A stretch of 64,000 nt of DNA from Papio anubis (GCF_008728515.1 NC_044986.1:53990855-54054854), one strand, 5' to 3'. Shown: positions 35,905 to 46,235, numbered from the stretch's first letter. The notes: generated by a model not told the origin, from the sequence alone. Numbers and translations: made by a program.

Positions 35905-36655
35905 AAACTGTCAAATTCAAAGTTCATTTATGTTCAGTCACATAAATAGAGACTTATTCATAAGTTCCATATTATAACAACCCAAATTATTATTTTTCTA
36001 ACCATTCCCTGATGACTTCAATGGACCAAGATTTGCTGAAATGGCTAAATATCCACATTCAAAGAAAACATAGTAAAGTAATATATAACAGGAGTTCTGC
36101 AATAAGAAGATATTCATAGTTAATTTATCCCACTTCCTATTTACATGACAGTATATTAGAGACAGTTTTATTGATTCAGAATTTCTTATATTTTTACGTC
36201 ATTTACTTGATTTCTCAAGGTCTACAAACAATAGTTACCACTATCAGTTCAAAATCAATGTTGCCAGTACTCAATTCAAATATTTATCCAACCACACATT
36301 TTATGAAACAAATTTAGCAGAGAACAGGGAACATTGTCCTAAAATAGCACAATTTGAAACCAGAGATTTTTTAAAAGTCTATATCCATTATACCTGCTAT
36401 TACTTGTGACTGAAAGCAACAAATTCAGACCATCAAGAATAGCAAAAGGAAGATATAAACATTTAATCATTTGGGGGCAAGACTGCAGGAAAAAGTGCCA
36501 TTACCCAGAACATTTATCACCGTTTGATGCAGTGAACATTTAGTGTCCAAAATTGTCAGCAATTTTTTACAAGAAGCAACAGCTGAGAAATGCCGAAAAT
36601 CCATTTGATTTGAACATTTAAGCTTTATCTCAAAAACAACTTTGTAGAGAAGTTG
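35905..36655. other. Unassigned AT-rich sequence
   Basis: About 750 bp with no recognisable gene or repeat; the pre-insertion neighbourhood of the young L1. Confidence 0.45.
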
Positions 36656-36666
36656 CCAGGATCATT

Positions 36667-36670
<4 letters not shown>

Positions 36671-36713
<43 letters not shown>

Positions 36714-36920
36714 ATTATTATACTGTAAGTTGTAGGGTACATGTGCATAACGTGCAGGTTTTTTACATATGTATACTTGTGCCTTGTTGGTGTGCTGCAC
36801 CCATCAACTCGTCATTTACATCAGGTATAACTCCCAATGCAATCCCTCCCCCCTCCCCCCTCCCCATGATAGGCCCTGGTGTGTGATGTTCCCCTTCCCG
36901 AGTCCCAGTGATCTCATTGT
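36671..36920 (-). other. L1 3' UTR, G-rich tract and poly(A) tail
   Basis: On the minus strand the 3' UTR carries GGGG-A-GGGGGG-A-GGGGGG-A-GGG (complement at 36844-36865), a G-quadruplex-capable polypurine tract conserved in primate L1. It is followed by 'gcacatgtaccctacaactt', an (aat)n/aataaa segment (36702-36721) and about 30 uninterrupted A (T on the + strand). Confidence 0.9.
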
Positions 36921-39900
36921 TCAGTTCCCACCTATGAGTGAGAACATGCGGTGTTTGGTTTTCTGTTCTTGTGATAGTTTGCTAAGAATGATGGATTCCA
37001 GCTGCATCCATGTCCCTACAAAGGACACAAACTCATCCTTTTTGATGGCTGCATAGTATTCCATGGTGTATATGTGCCACATTTTCTTAATCCAATCTGT
37101 CACTGATGGACATTTGGGTTGATTCCAAGTCTTTGCTATTGTGAATAGTGCTGCAATAAACATACGTGTGCATGTGTCTTTAGAGCAGCATAATTTATAA
37201 TCCTTTGGGTATATACCCAGTAATGGGATGGCTGGGTCATATGGTACATCTAGTTCTAGATCCTTGAGGAATCGCCATACTGTTTTCCATAATGGTTGAA
37301 CTAGTTTACAATCCCACCAACAGTGTAAAAGTGTTCCTATTTCTCCACATCCTCTCCAGCACCTGTTGTTTCCTGACTTTTTAATGATCGCCATTCTAAC
37401 TGGTGTGAGATGGTATCTCATTGTGGTTTTGATTTGCATTTCTCTGATGGCCAGTGATGATGAGCATTTTTTCATGTGTTTGTTGGCTGTATGAATGTCT
37501 TCTTTTGAGAAATGTCTATTCATATCCTTTGCCCACTTTTTGATGGGGTTGTTTGTTTTTTTCTTGTAAATTTGTTTGAGTTCTTTGTAGGTTCTGGATA
37601 TTAGCCCTTTGTCAGATGAGTAGATTGCAAAAATTTTCTCCCATTCTGTAGGTTGCCTGTTCACTCTGATGGTAGTTTCTTTTGCTGTGCAGAAGCTCTT
37701 TAGTTTAATGAGATCCCATTTGTCAATTTTGGCTTTTGCTGCCGTTGCTTTTGGTGTTTTAGACATGAAGTCTTTGCCCATGCCTATGTCCTGAATGGTA
37801 CTACCTAGGTTTTCCTCTAGGATTTTTATGGTATTAGGTCTAACATTTAAGTCTCTAATCCATCTTGAATTAATTTTCGTATAAGGAGTAAGGAAAGGAT
37901 CCAGTTTCAGCTTTCTACTGATGGCTAGCCAATTTTCCCAGCACCATTTATTAAATAGGGAATCCTTTCCCCATTTCTTGTTTCTCTCAGGTTTGTCAAA
38001 GATCAGATGGCTGTAGATGTGTGGTATTATTTCTGAGGACTCTGTTCTGTTCCATTGGTCTATATCTCTGTTTTGGTACCAGTACCATGCTGTTTTGGTT
38101 ACTGTAGCCTTGTAGTATAGTTTGAAGTCAGGTAGCGTGATGCCTCCAGCTTTGTTCTTTTGACTTAGGATTGTCTTGGAGATGCGGGCTCTTTTTTGGT
38201 TCCATATGAACTTTAAAGCAGTTTTTTCCAATTCTGTGAAGAAACTCATTGGTAGCTTGATGGGGATGGCATTGAATCTATAAATTACCTTGGGCAGTAT
38301 GGCCATTTTCACGATATTGATTCTTCCTATCCATGAGCATGGTATGTTCTTCCATTTGTTTGTGTCCTCTTTTATTTCACTGAGCAGTGGTTTGTAGTTC
38401 TCCTTGAAGAGGTCCTTTACATCCCTTGTAAGTTGGATTCCTAGGTATTTGATTCTCTTTGAAGCAATTGTGAATGGAAGTTCATTCATGATTTGGCTCT
38501 CTGTTTGTCTGTTACTGGTGTATAAGAATGCTTGTGATTTTTGCACATTAATTTTGTATCCTGAGACTTTGCTGAAGTTGCTTATCAGCTTAAGGAGATT
38601 TTGGGCTGAGACAATGGGGTTTTCTAAATATACAATCATGTCATCTGCAAAGAGGGATAATTTGACTTCTTCTTTTCCTAACTGAATACCCCTGATTTCT
38701 TTCTCTTGCCTAATTGCCCTAGCCAGAACTTCCAACACTATGTTGAATAGGAGTGGTGAGAGAGGGCATCCCTGTCTTGTGCCAGTGTTCAAAGGGAATT
38801 TTTCCAGTTTTTGCCCATTCAGTATGATATTGGCTGTGGGTTTGTCATAAATAGCTCTTATTATTTTGAGGTACGTTCCATCAATACCGAATTTATTGAG
38901 CGTTTTTAGCATGAAGGGCTGTTGAATTTTGTCAAAAGCCTTTTCTGCATCTATTGAGATAACCATGTAGTTCTTGTCTTTGGTTCTGTTTATATGCTGG
39001 ATTATGTTTATTGATTTGCGAATGTTGAACCAGCCTTGCATCCCAGGGATGAAGCCCACTTGATCATGGTGGATAAGCTTTTTGATGTGTTGCTGAATCC
39101 GGTTTGCCAGTATTTTATTGAGGATTTTTGCATCGATGTTCATCAGGGATATTGGTCTAAAATTCTCTTTTTTTGTTGTATCTCTGCCAGGCTTTGGTAT
39201 CAGGATGATGTTGGCCTCATAAAATGAGTTAGGGAGGATTCCCTCTTTTTCTATTGATTGGAATAGTTTCAGAAGGAATGGTACCAACTCCTCCTTGTAC
39301 CTCTGGTAGAATTCAGCTGTGAATCCATCTGGTCCTGGACTTTTTTTGGTTGGTAGGCTATTAATTGTTGCCTCAATTTCAGAGCCTGCTATTGGTCTAT
39401 TCAGGGATTCAACTTCTTCCTGGTTTAGTCTTGGAAGAGTGTAAGTGTCCAGGAAATTATCCATTTCTTCTAGATTTTCCAGTTTATTTGCGTAGAGGTG
39501 TTTATAGTATTCTCTGATGGTAGTTTGTATTTCTGTGGGGTCGGTGGTGATATCCCCTTTATCATTTTTAATTGCGTCGATTTGATTCTTCTCTCTTTTC
39601 TTCTTTATTAGTCTTGCTAGTGGTCTGTCAATTTTGTTGATCTTTTCAAAAAACCAACTCCTGGATTCATTGATTTTTTGGAGGGTTTTTTGTGTCTCTA
39701 TCTCCTTCAGTTCTGCTCCGATCTTAGTTATTTCTAGCCTTCTGCTAGCTTTCGAATGTGTTTGCTCTTGCTTCTCTAATTCTTTTAATTGCGATGTTAG
39801 AGTGTCAATTTTAGATCTTTCCTGCTTTCTCTTGTGGGCATTTAGTGCTATAAATTTCCCTCTACACACTGCTTTAAATGTGTCCCAGAGATTCTGGTAT

Positions 39901-40748
39901 GTTGTATCTTTGTTCTCATTGGTTTCAAAGAACATCTTTATTTCTGCCTTCATTTCGTTATGTACCCAGTAGTCATTCAGGAGCAGGTTGTTCAGTTTCC
40001 ATGTAGTTGAGCGGTTTTGATTGAGTTTCTTAGTCCTGAGTTCTAGTTTGATTGCACTGTGGTCTGAGAGACAGTTTGTAATAATTTCTGTTCTTGTACA
40101 TTTGCTGAGGAGTGCTTTACTTCCAATTACATGGTCAATTTTGGAATAAGTACGATGTGGTGCTGAGAAGAATGTATATTCTGTTGATTTGGGGTGGAGA
40201 GTTCTATAGATGTCTATTAGGTCTGCTTGCTGCAGAGATGAGTTCAATTCCTGGATATCCTTGTTAACTTTCTGTCTCGTTGATCTGTCTAATGTTGACA
40301 GTGGAGTGTTGAAGTCTCCCATTATTATTGTATGGGAGTCTAAGTCTCTTTGTAAGTCTCTAAGGACTTGCTTTATGAATCTGGGTGCTCCTGTATTGGG
40401 TGCATATATATTTAGGATAGTTAGCTCTTCCTGTTGAATTGATCCCTTTACCATTATGTAATGGCCTTCTTTGTCTCTTTTGATTTTTGATGGTTTAAAG
40501 TCTGTTTTATCAGAGACTAGTATTGCAACCCCCGCTTTTTTTTGTTCTCCATTTGCTTGGTAAATCTTCCTCCATCCCTTTATTTTGAGCCTATGTATGT
40601 CTCTGCGTGTGAGATGGGTCTCCTGAATACAGCAGACTGATGGGTCTTGACTCTTTATCCAGTTTGCCAGTCTGTGTCTCTTAATTGGAGCATTTAGTCC
40701 ATTTACATTTAAGGTTAAGATTGTTATGTGTGAACTTGATCCTGCCAT
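36921..40748 (-). CDS. L1 ORF2: L1 ORF2p, endonuclease-reverse transcriptase
   Basis: 1275 aa plus stop, the length of human ORF2p, with no frameshift or stop. It nicks target DNA and primes reverse transcription of L1 (and Alu) RNA on the cut. The N-terminal APE-type endonuclease shows N14, E43 (CIQETHLT), the MGDFN motif near 143-147, SKID near 205 and SDHS near 228-231. The reverse transcriptase has FADD at residues 700-703 (38640-38651) and the upstream motifs TGTRQGCPLSPLLF and IDAEKAFDKI. The C-terminal Cys motif C-x3-C-x7-H-x4-C (CWRGCGEIGTLLHCWWDC) is complete. The start is the ATG of MAGSSSHITILTLNVNGLN, 63 bp after the ORF1 stop, as expected for unconventional reinitiation. Every residue checked is compatible with activity. 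Confidence 0.97.
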   Translation of the reverse strand: MAGSSSHITILTLNVNGLNAPIKRHRLANWIKSQDPSVCCIQETHLTRRDIHRLKIKGWRKIYQANGEQKKAGVAILVSDKTDFKPSKIKRDKEGHYIMVKGSIQQEELTILNIYAPNTGAPRFIKQVLRDLQRDLDSHTIIMGDFNTPLSTLDRSTRQKVNKDIQELNSSLQQADLIDIYRTLHPKSTEYTFFSAPHRTYSKIDHVIGSKALLSKCTRTEIITNCLSDHSAIKLELRTKKLNQNRSTTWKLNNLLLNDYWVHNEMKAEIKMFFETNENKDTTYQNLWDTFKAVCRGKFIALNAHKRKQERSKIDTLTSQLKELEKQEQTHSKASRRLEITKIGAELKEIETQKTLQKINESRSWFFEKINKIDRPLARLIKKKREKNQIDAIKNDKGDITTDPTEIQTTIREYYKHLYANKLENLEEMDNFLDTYTLPRLNQEEVESLNRPIAGSEIEATINSLPTKKSPGPDGFTAEFYQRYKEELVPFLLKLFQSIEKEGILPNSFYEANIILIPKPGRDTTKKENFRPISLMNIDAKILNKILANRIQQHIKKLIHHDQVGFIPGMQGWFNIRKSINIIQHINRTKDKNYMVISIDAEKAFDKIQQPFMLKTLNKFGIDGTYLKIIRAIYDKPTANIILNGQKLEKFPLNTGTRQGCPLSPLLFNIVLEVLARAIRQEKEIRGIQLGKEEVKLSLFADDMIVYLENPIVSAQNLLKLISNFSKVSGYKINVQKSQAFLYTSNRQTESQIMNELPFTIASKRIKYLGIQLTRDVKDLFKENYKPLLSEIKEDTNKWKNIPCSWIGRINIVKMAILPKVIYRFNAIPIKLPMSFFTELEKTALKFIWNQKRARISKTILSQKNKAGGITLPDFKLYYKATVTKTAWYWYQNRDIDQWNRTESSEIIPHIYSHLIFDKPERNKKWGKDSLFNKWCWENWLAISRKLKLDPFLTPYTKINSRWIRDLNVRPNTIKILEENLGSTIQDIGMGKDFMSKTPKATAAKAKIDKWDLIKLKSFCTAKETTIRVNRQPTEWEKIFAIYSSDKGLISRTYKELKQIYKKKTNNPIKKWAKDMNRHFSKEDIHTANKHMKKCSSSLAIREMQIKTTMRYHLTPVRMAIIKKSGNNRCWRGCGEIGTLLHCWWDCKLVQPLWKTVWRFLKDLELDVPYDPAIPLLGIYPKDYKLCCSKDTCTRMFIAALFTIAKTWNQPKCPSVTDWIKKMWHIYTMEYYAAIKKDEFVSFVGTWMQLESIILSKLSQEQKTKHRMFSLIGGN

Positions 40749-40811
40749 TATGATATTAACTGGTTATTTTGCTCATTAGTTGATATAGTTTCTTCCTAGC
40801 CTCGATGGTCT

Positions 40812-41828
40812 TTACATTTTGGCATGTTTTTGAGATGGCTGGTACCGGTTGTTCCTTTCCATGTTTAGTACTTCCTTCAGGGTCTCTTGTAAGGCAGGCC
40901 TAGTGGTGACAAAATCTCTAAGCATTTGCTTATCTGTAAAGGATTTTATTTCTCCTTCACTTATGAAACTTAGTTTGGCTGGATATGAAATTCTGGGTTT
41001 AAAATTCTTTTCTTTAAGAATGTTGAATATTGGCCCCCACTCTCTTCTGGCTTGGAGAGTTTCTGCCGAGAGATCTGCTGTGAGTCTGATGGGCTTCCCT
41101 TTGTGGGTAACCCGACCTTTCTCTCTGGCTGCCCTTAAGATTTTTTCCTTCATTTCAACTTTGGTGAATCTGGCAATTATGTGTCTTGGAGTTGCTCTTC
41201 TCGAGGAGTATCTTTGTGGCGTTCTCTGTATTTCCTGGATTTGAATGTTGGCCTGCCCTACTAGGTTGGGAAAGTTCTCCTGGATGATATCCTGAAGAGT
41301 GTTTTCCAAGTTGGTTCCATTTTCCCCCTCACTTTCAGGCACCCCAATCAGACGTAGATTTGGTCTTTTTACATAATCCCATACTTCTTGCAGGCTTTGT
41401 TCATTTCTTTTTCTTCTTTTTTCTTTTGGTTTCTCTTCTCGCTTCATTTCATTCATTTGATCCTCAATCGCTGATACTCTTTCTTCCAGTTGATCTAGTC
41501 GGTTACTGAAGCTTGTGCATTTGTCACGTATTTCTCGTGTCATGCTTTTCATCTCTTTCATTTCGTTTATGACCTTCTCTGCATTAATTAGTCTAGCCGT
41601 CAATTCTTCCACTTTTTTTTCAAGATTTTTAGTTTCTTTGCGCTGGGTACGTAATTCCTCCTTTAGCTCTGAGAAATTTGATGGACTGAAGCCTTCTTCT
41701 CTCATCTCGTCAAAGTCATTCTCCGTCCAGCTTTGATCCGTTGCTGGCGATGAGCTGCGCTCCTTTGCCGGGGAAGATGCGCTCTTGTTTTTTGAATTTC
41801 CAGCTTTTCTGCCCTGCTTTTTCCCCAT
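40812..41828 (-). CDS. L1 ORF1: L1 ORF1p, trimeric RNA-binding chaperone
   Basis: 338 aa with the stop, the same length as human ORF1p. ORF1p is a homotrimeric nucleic-acid chaperone that coats L1 RNA in the cytoplasmic ribonucleoprotein. Visible parts: a basic, serine-rich N-terminus (MGKKQGRKAGNSK); a coiled coil at about residues 50-150 rich in E/K/L heptads (for example NRLDQLEERVSAIEDQMNEM); an RRM beginning near NEQSLQEVWDYVKRPNLRL at about 155; and a C-terminal domain. The RNA-binding motifs REKG (about 235) and LQARREW (about 258-264) are kept. Proline-directed phosphorylation candidates survive at SSSPAT (S27), QRTPQR and RATPRH; the human S18-P site is shifted to S19-P20. The coiled coil differs strongly from my recollection of the human protein while the C-terminal half is nearly the same, the usual pattern of L1 evolution. 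Translation is from the bicistronic L1 mRNA. Confidence 0.97.
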   Translation of the reverse strand: MGKKQGRKAGNSKNKSASSPAKERSSSPATDQSWTENDFDEMREEGFSPSNFSELKEELRTQRKETKNLEKKVEELTARLINAEKVINEMKEMKSMTREIRDKCTSFSNRLDQLEERVSAIEDQMNEMKREEKPKEKRRKRNEQSLQEVWDYVKRPNLRLIGVPESEGENGTNLENTLQDIIQENFPNLVGQANIQIQEIQRTPQRYSSRRATPRHIIARFTKVEMKEKILRAAREKGRVTHKGKPIRLTADLSAETLQARREWGPIFNILKEKNFKPRISYPAKLSFISEGEIKSFTDKQMLRDFVTTRPALQETLKEVLNMERNNRYQPSQKHAKM

Positions 41829-42808
41829 CTTTGGGGTTTTGGTGTAGGTGTCCTTCCTGTTTGATAGTTTTCCTTCTAACAGTCAGGACCCTCAGCTGTA
41901 GGTCTGTTGGAGATTTCTTGAGGTCCACTCCAGACCCTGTTTGCCTGGGTATCAGCAGCAGAGACTGCAGAAGATAGAATATTTCTGAACAGCAAGTGTA
42001 CCTGTCTGATTCTTGCTTTGGAAGCTTCCTCTCAGGGGTGTACTCCACCCTGTGAGGTGTGGGGTGTCAGACTGCCCCTAGTGGGGGATGTCTCCCAGTT
42101 AGGCTACTCAGGGGTCAGGGACCCGCTTGAGCAGGGAGTCTGTCCCTTCTCAGATCTCAACCTCCGTGTTGGGAGATCCACTGCTCTCTTCAAAGCTGTC
42201 AGACAGAGTCGTTTGGGTCTGCAGAGGTATCTGCTGCTTTGTTATTGTTTACTGTGCCCTGCCCCCAGAGGTGGAGTCTACAGAGACAGGCAGGTTTCCT
42301 TGAGCTGCTGTGAGCTCCACCCAGTTCGAGCTTCCCAGCAGCTTTGTTTACCTACTTAAGCCTGAGCAATGGCGGGCGCCCCTCCCCCAGCCTCGCTGCT
42401 GCCTTGCCGGTAGATCACAGACTGCTGTGATAGCAATGAGGGAGGCTCCGTGGGTGTGGGACCCTCCCAGCCAGGTGTGGGATATGATCTCCTGGTGTTC
42501 CTGTTTGCTCAAAGCGCAGTATTGGGGTGGGAGTTACCCGATTCTCCAGGTGTTGTGTGTCTCAGTTCCCCTGGCTAGGAAAAGGGATTCCCTTCCCCCT
42601 TGCGCTTCCCAGGTGAGGCAATGCCTCGCCCTGCTTCAGCTCTCGCTGGTCGGGCTGCAGCAGCTGACCAGTACCGATCTTCCGTCACTCCCCAGTGAGA
42701 TGAACCCAGTACCTCAGTTGAAAATGCCGAAATCACCGGTCTTCTGTGTCGCTGGCGCTGGGAGTTGAAGACTGGAGCTGCTCCTATTCGGCCATCTTGC
42801 TCCGCCCT
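41829..42808 (-). promoter_or_regulatory. L1 5' UTR with internal promoter and YY1 site
   Basis: About 980 bp, slightly longer than the roughly 900 bp of human L1. The first 25 bases on the minus strand contain 'caagatggccg', the YY1 core that positions L1 transcription start (+ strand 42790-42800). The start 'gagggcggagc' is full-length in character, so the internal polymerase II promoter was carried along. On the opposite strand, open frames run at 41741-41977, 42018-42359 and 42310-42768. This is the zone where human L1 has an antisense promoter and ORF0, but equivalence is not established here. Confidence 0.88.
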
Positions 42809-42823
42809 CCAGGATCATTTCTT

Positions 42824-43128
42824 AAAAACAATTTCTGTTTAATTCTGTTTGACTTCATAGGAAAATATTTTATGAGATTTGACAAATAAAATTTTTCATA
42901 AGAGCTATAGTAGTGTACCAAAGAAATTATCCATAAACATAACTTGATAATCAGTGGAGAAATATTAAAAGCTTTGAAACAAGATTCCTAATCCTCTCTT
43001 TTAGTACTAGAATATAAAATACAGAATTTGAAAAAATAACTATGAGAATCATGGGAAAACGAGAAGAGAAGTTCTAGGGCAAAGCATGGTCTACCTCCAT
43101 AACTGTATTTTGTGAATGACTTTGGATG
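42824..43128. other. Unassigned sequence
   Basis: About 300 bp flanking the L1; nothing recognisable. Confidence 0.4.
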
Positions 43129-43593
43129 ATGGTGGTCCCCCTTTGTCTACCTAGGATACAGTACAAGACTGCCAATGTATTCTTGAAATCACAGATAGTA
43201 CTGAGGGCTTTGTGTACTAGGATTGCCCTGTACATACCTAGGTATGATAAAGTTTACTTTATAAATTAGGCACAGTAAGAGGCTAACAACAATAATATAA
43301 TAAAATAGATCTGTTACTATAATATACTGTAATAAAAGCTATATATAGGTGGTCAGTCTCATCCTTTCTCTCAAAATATCTTATTGTACTCATCCTTCTT
43401 CTTCTTGTAATGATAATGAGATAATAAAATGCCTACGTAAGATGAAGTGAGGTAAACGATGTAGGAGTTGTGACATAGCAAAGTTATAATTTTTTTACTT
43501 CTAGAATTTTCCGTTTAATATTTTTGGACCACAGTTGACCATAGGCAACTGAAACCATGGAAAGTGAAGCCATAGATAATGGGGGACTACCGT
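43129..43593 (-). mobile_element. MER44-like Tigger DNA transposon
   Basis: Terminal inverted repeats 'ggtggtccccctttgtcta' at the left and 'gataatgggggactaccgt' at the right, with 'ccacagttgaccataggcaa' and 'ccatggaaagtgaagcca' inside the right end, match the MER44/Tigger layout (TcMar superfamily, TA target). About 465 bp, non-autonomous, no transposase. Orientation is uncertain because the ends are symmetrical. Confidence 0.8.
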
Positions 43594-45867
43594 TAAGTGT
43601 AAATCTCATTAGAAACAGCCAGGAAAGAATAAGATGACTAGCTTTTTTAACTAAGAACTTTTTGGAAAAAAATAATTAATTTATAAGTTTCTCCATTTCA
43701 CAAAGGAGCCTAAAAACACATATGAGAACTAGATGACTAATATATGGACAATTTGAAGGGTATCAGTTTGAAATTTTGGAAACTTTGGAATCTTTCTTCT
43801 TGGCATTTTTCGGCAGTGACATAAATTGGGAGACTGTATACGTATGAATCATTATTGCCAACAATAACCCAAGGAAGTACATAGCTAATCCTCTCTCTCA
43901 AATTAAAACTGATTTAAAATGACCCTCGCAACTTTTCTGTTTAGCTGAAAACATAACCAATTACTAGATTGAACATTTTTATGATGAAAATAAAAAATAC
44001 TATTTTCTAAGGCTTAGTTCTTAAAAAACACATGTGACACAACTTTTTCTATATGTCAGTGATTCTGATTGTTTCCCTTTTCTTAGGCTTATGAGAGGGA
44101 TGGTGAATAACACAAAATCTAGTGATGTTATTTATTAATATAAGTAGCATATAATGTATGCATGTTTGAGGCATGTGACTTCACGTGATTGAGTTTTAAG
44201 TACTAAGTGGGCTTCCTAGACAAATTTCATCCTTTCTACAACAGTGAATTCCAATCTCCACCAGAGACCACAAAAATATATATTCTGCTCCTGATATTCT
44301 GTGGCAACAATTTATCCTGTATGAAGATCTGAAAATTTCCTGTCCTATAAAAAGGGCAAGACTTTTAAAAACAATTTATCTCATATACTTGTGTCACAGA
44401 GTGTGAGACCAAATTCTTCTTGATTTATAACTACAGTAGGCACAGAGCAGTATATTATAAAAGATATTGGTTTCCAAATATGCTTAGAATGTATTCTTTA
44501 TGACTGGATGTATTTCTTTTATTTGTAGTCAGCAAAATATGACATACACTTCAACTGGCTGAGAAAAAAGAGCTATATCCTCTATCAAAGACAAATGGCT
44601 AAAGCAGAATTCTCAGATTTTCCTATAGAAGCGAATCTTTCAGCTGATTCATTTGGAGGCACGGTTGTTGTCCCAACCTTTATAAGGTTAAGGGTAGTGA
44701 TCTAGTGAGAGCTTAGGTAGATTCCAAGACTTTATTCAAAAGTAAAATGTTGGATGTTGTCATCAAGCAGATCCTGTTCTAATAAATTATTCTGTTGATT
44801 TTGAAAACAAGATAGGCATCAGATTACTTTAAACTTTTCATTGCAAATAAGAAGTATCCTTCTCGAATGAGCTTAAGCAGAGAGTATATTGTACATAAGG
44901 ATGCTGGTTGCCTCAGAGAAGCCAAGTTGAGGAGTGGACCGAGGCCTCCACAACAAGCTAGAACTCAGGACTCAGAGCACTATCATGGCTACTCTTACTC
45001 TTCTATGCATTCCTCTCTATAAATCTGCTCTGATCTTCTCCCCTTCCCTCCCTCTAATTCCACTTATTTCTTCTTCAAGACCCACCCCTGACACCCAATC
45101 TTGGATCAGTCTTGGACTCTGGACTTAAATGGAGGCAAATAATCTCTGTTCTAGAACTTGGGAGCTAGGATTGGATCTGTAACATGTAAATTGTAAGGGA
45201 TTTAAACTGCCCTAATGCCATTCTTGTCCATAAAGCATGGTCCTCATCTTACATGATCCCCCTGCAACATGTAAAGTGATCAACTACTACCTCTTTCTTG
45301 GAACTCTCCACCCCTATTTAAAAATTCAATTTAACATAAATAAGATTTGTATAAAGCAGTGGATGCTACCCAACCTTGATGAACCTACAGATCTGGATTA
45401 TGAAAAGACCAAAGGAAGTAGGAAATATTTTCATAATGTTGTTATAGGTATTTCCTCTTCCCAACCTTACAGGGAAACACAAAACCACAGAAGTTAATGG
45501 CAAAATGACCTTCAAATAAATTTTAAGGATCATAATATTTGTGAAGCACCTCGCCAAAATGTGGGTTAGAGAATCAGGACAGTAACATACTTGGAAGGAC
45601 AATTAAGTGATTGAATAAACCAAAAGCTAAATATGAAATGAAAATATCTGGTTAAGATTTCCACATGAAATTTTAATTAGCTTTAGTAAGGAAGGTTCTT
45701 TCTAATGTGTAAATGTAAACATACTGCCATGGAAAATGTACTTGAATTTTTAATTAGGAGTTAACTTTGTCTCACTCTCAGTTTGGACTGCTAGTTAATA
45801 TCCAGGTTTCATAAAATCTCAGTAAATAAACACAGTAGAGTCAAATTCCATGAAATAATAAGAGCTA
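43594..45867. other. Unassigned AT-rich sequence
   Basis: About 2.3 kb in which I can support no gene. 44850-45240 is more balanced in base content and may hold an old repeat. The frames at 44934-45128 and 45237-45497 have no recognisable domain. Confidence 0.4.
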
Positions 45868-46131
45868 AAGTTAAAGTTTAAATGTACTTTTACAGGTTTT
45901 TACTCAGGAGTTTCCAAGTTTATTAATTAAAAGAATCAATGAGACAGTCCATATAAATATATCCATTATTGCCATTTAGGAGATTTATACTTATGGGTAC
46001 CAAATTTGCATGCTATTCATAGTCCAATTTTTACTTAATTAAAAACTTGGAAAATTAAAAGATTATGCAATGACTGTGCCTAAAATTCATCAACTAGCAA
46101 AACTGAAATATAGTATTGTCATTTTTAGAAG
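45868..46131 (+). repeat. Arm A of a diverged inverted duplication
   Basis: The reverse complement of 46711-46975 aligns along this whole segment; shared blocks include 'tgctattcatagtccaattt', 'taattaaaaacttggaaaa' and 'cattattgccatttagg' (one mismatch). By eye the arms are roughly 75-80% identical. The loop between the arms is about 580 bp. It matches no repeat family I recognise. Confidence 0.8.
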
Positions 46132-46180
46132 TTTCCTCCAGAAAGGTATTGAGGATTAATTAATTAAGGATAAAATTTTT

Positions 46181-46235
46181 AAAGCATTAGGCCATTTCAA
46201 GCATCTATATAGCTAATAAGATTTAGACAAATGTG
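46181..46235 (+). repeat. Arm B (source candidate) of a 54-bp inverted duplication
   Basis: Matches the reverse complement of 47064-47117 with one substitution and one single-base gap over about 54 bp (block 'ggccatttcaagcatctata'). Lies just downstream of arm A. Confidence 0.88.

Larger units (their letters stand above)
36671..42808 (-). mobile_element. Full-length, intact young L1 retrotransposon
   Basis: A 6.1-kb L1 on the minus strand flanked by a perfect 15-bp target duplication, ccaggatcatttctt, at 36656-36670 and 42809-42823. The boundary within the T run is ambiguous by a few bases. Order on the minus strand: 5' UTR (42808-41829) starting 'gagggcggagcaagatggcc', ORF1 (41828-40812), a 63-bp spacer, ORF2 (40748-36921), a 3' UTR with a G-rich tract, an AATAAA-like signal and an uninterrupted tail of about 30 A. 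Both ORFs have the same length as in the active human element. Intact ORFs, a clean tail and a perfect duplication mark a recent insertion; actual activity cannot be judged by reading. Confidence 0.97.

Noticed and set aside
38404..40437. Several + strand open frames of 63-112 aa (38404, 39036, 39634, 40210)
   Set aside because: They are antisense shadows of the intact L1 ORF2 and have no independent support.
40849..41736. 131-aa and 73-aa + strand frames
   Set aside because: Antisense to L1 ORF1; their length follows from the conserved sense frame.
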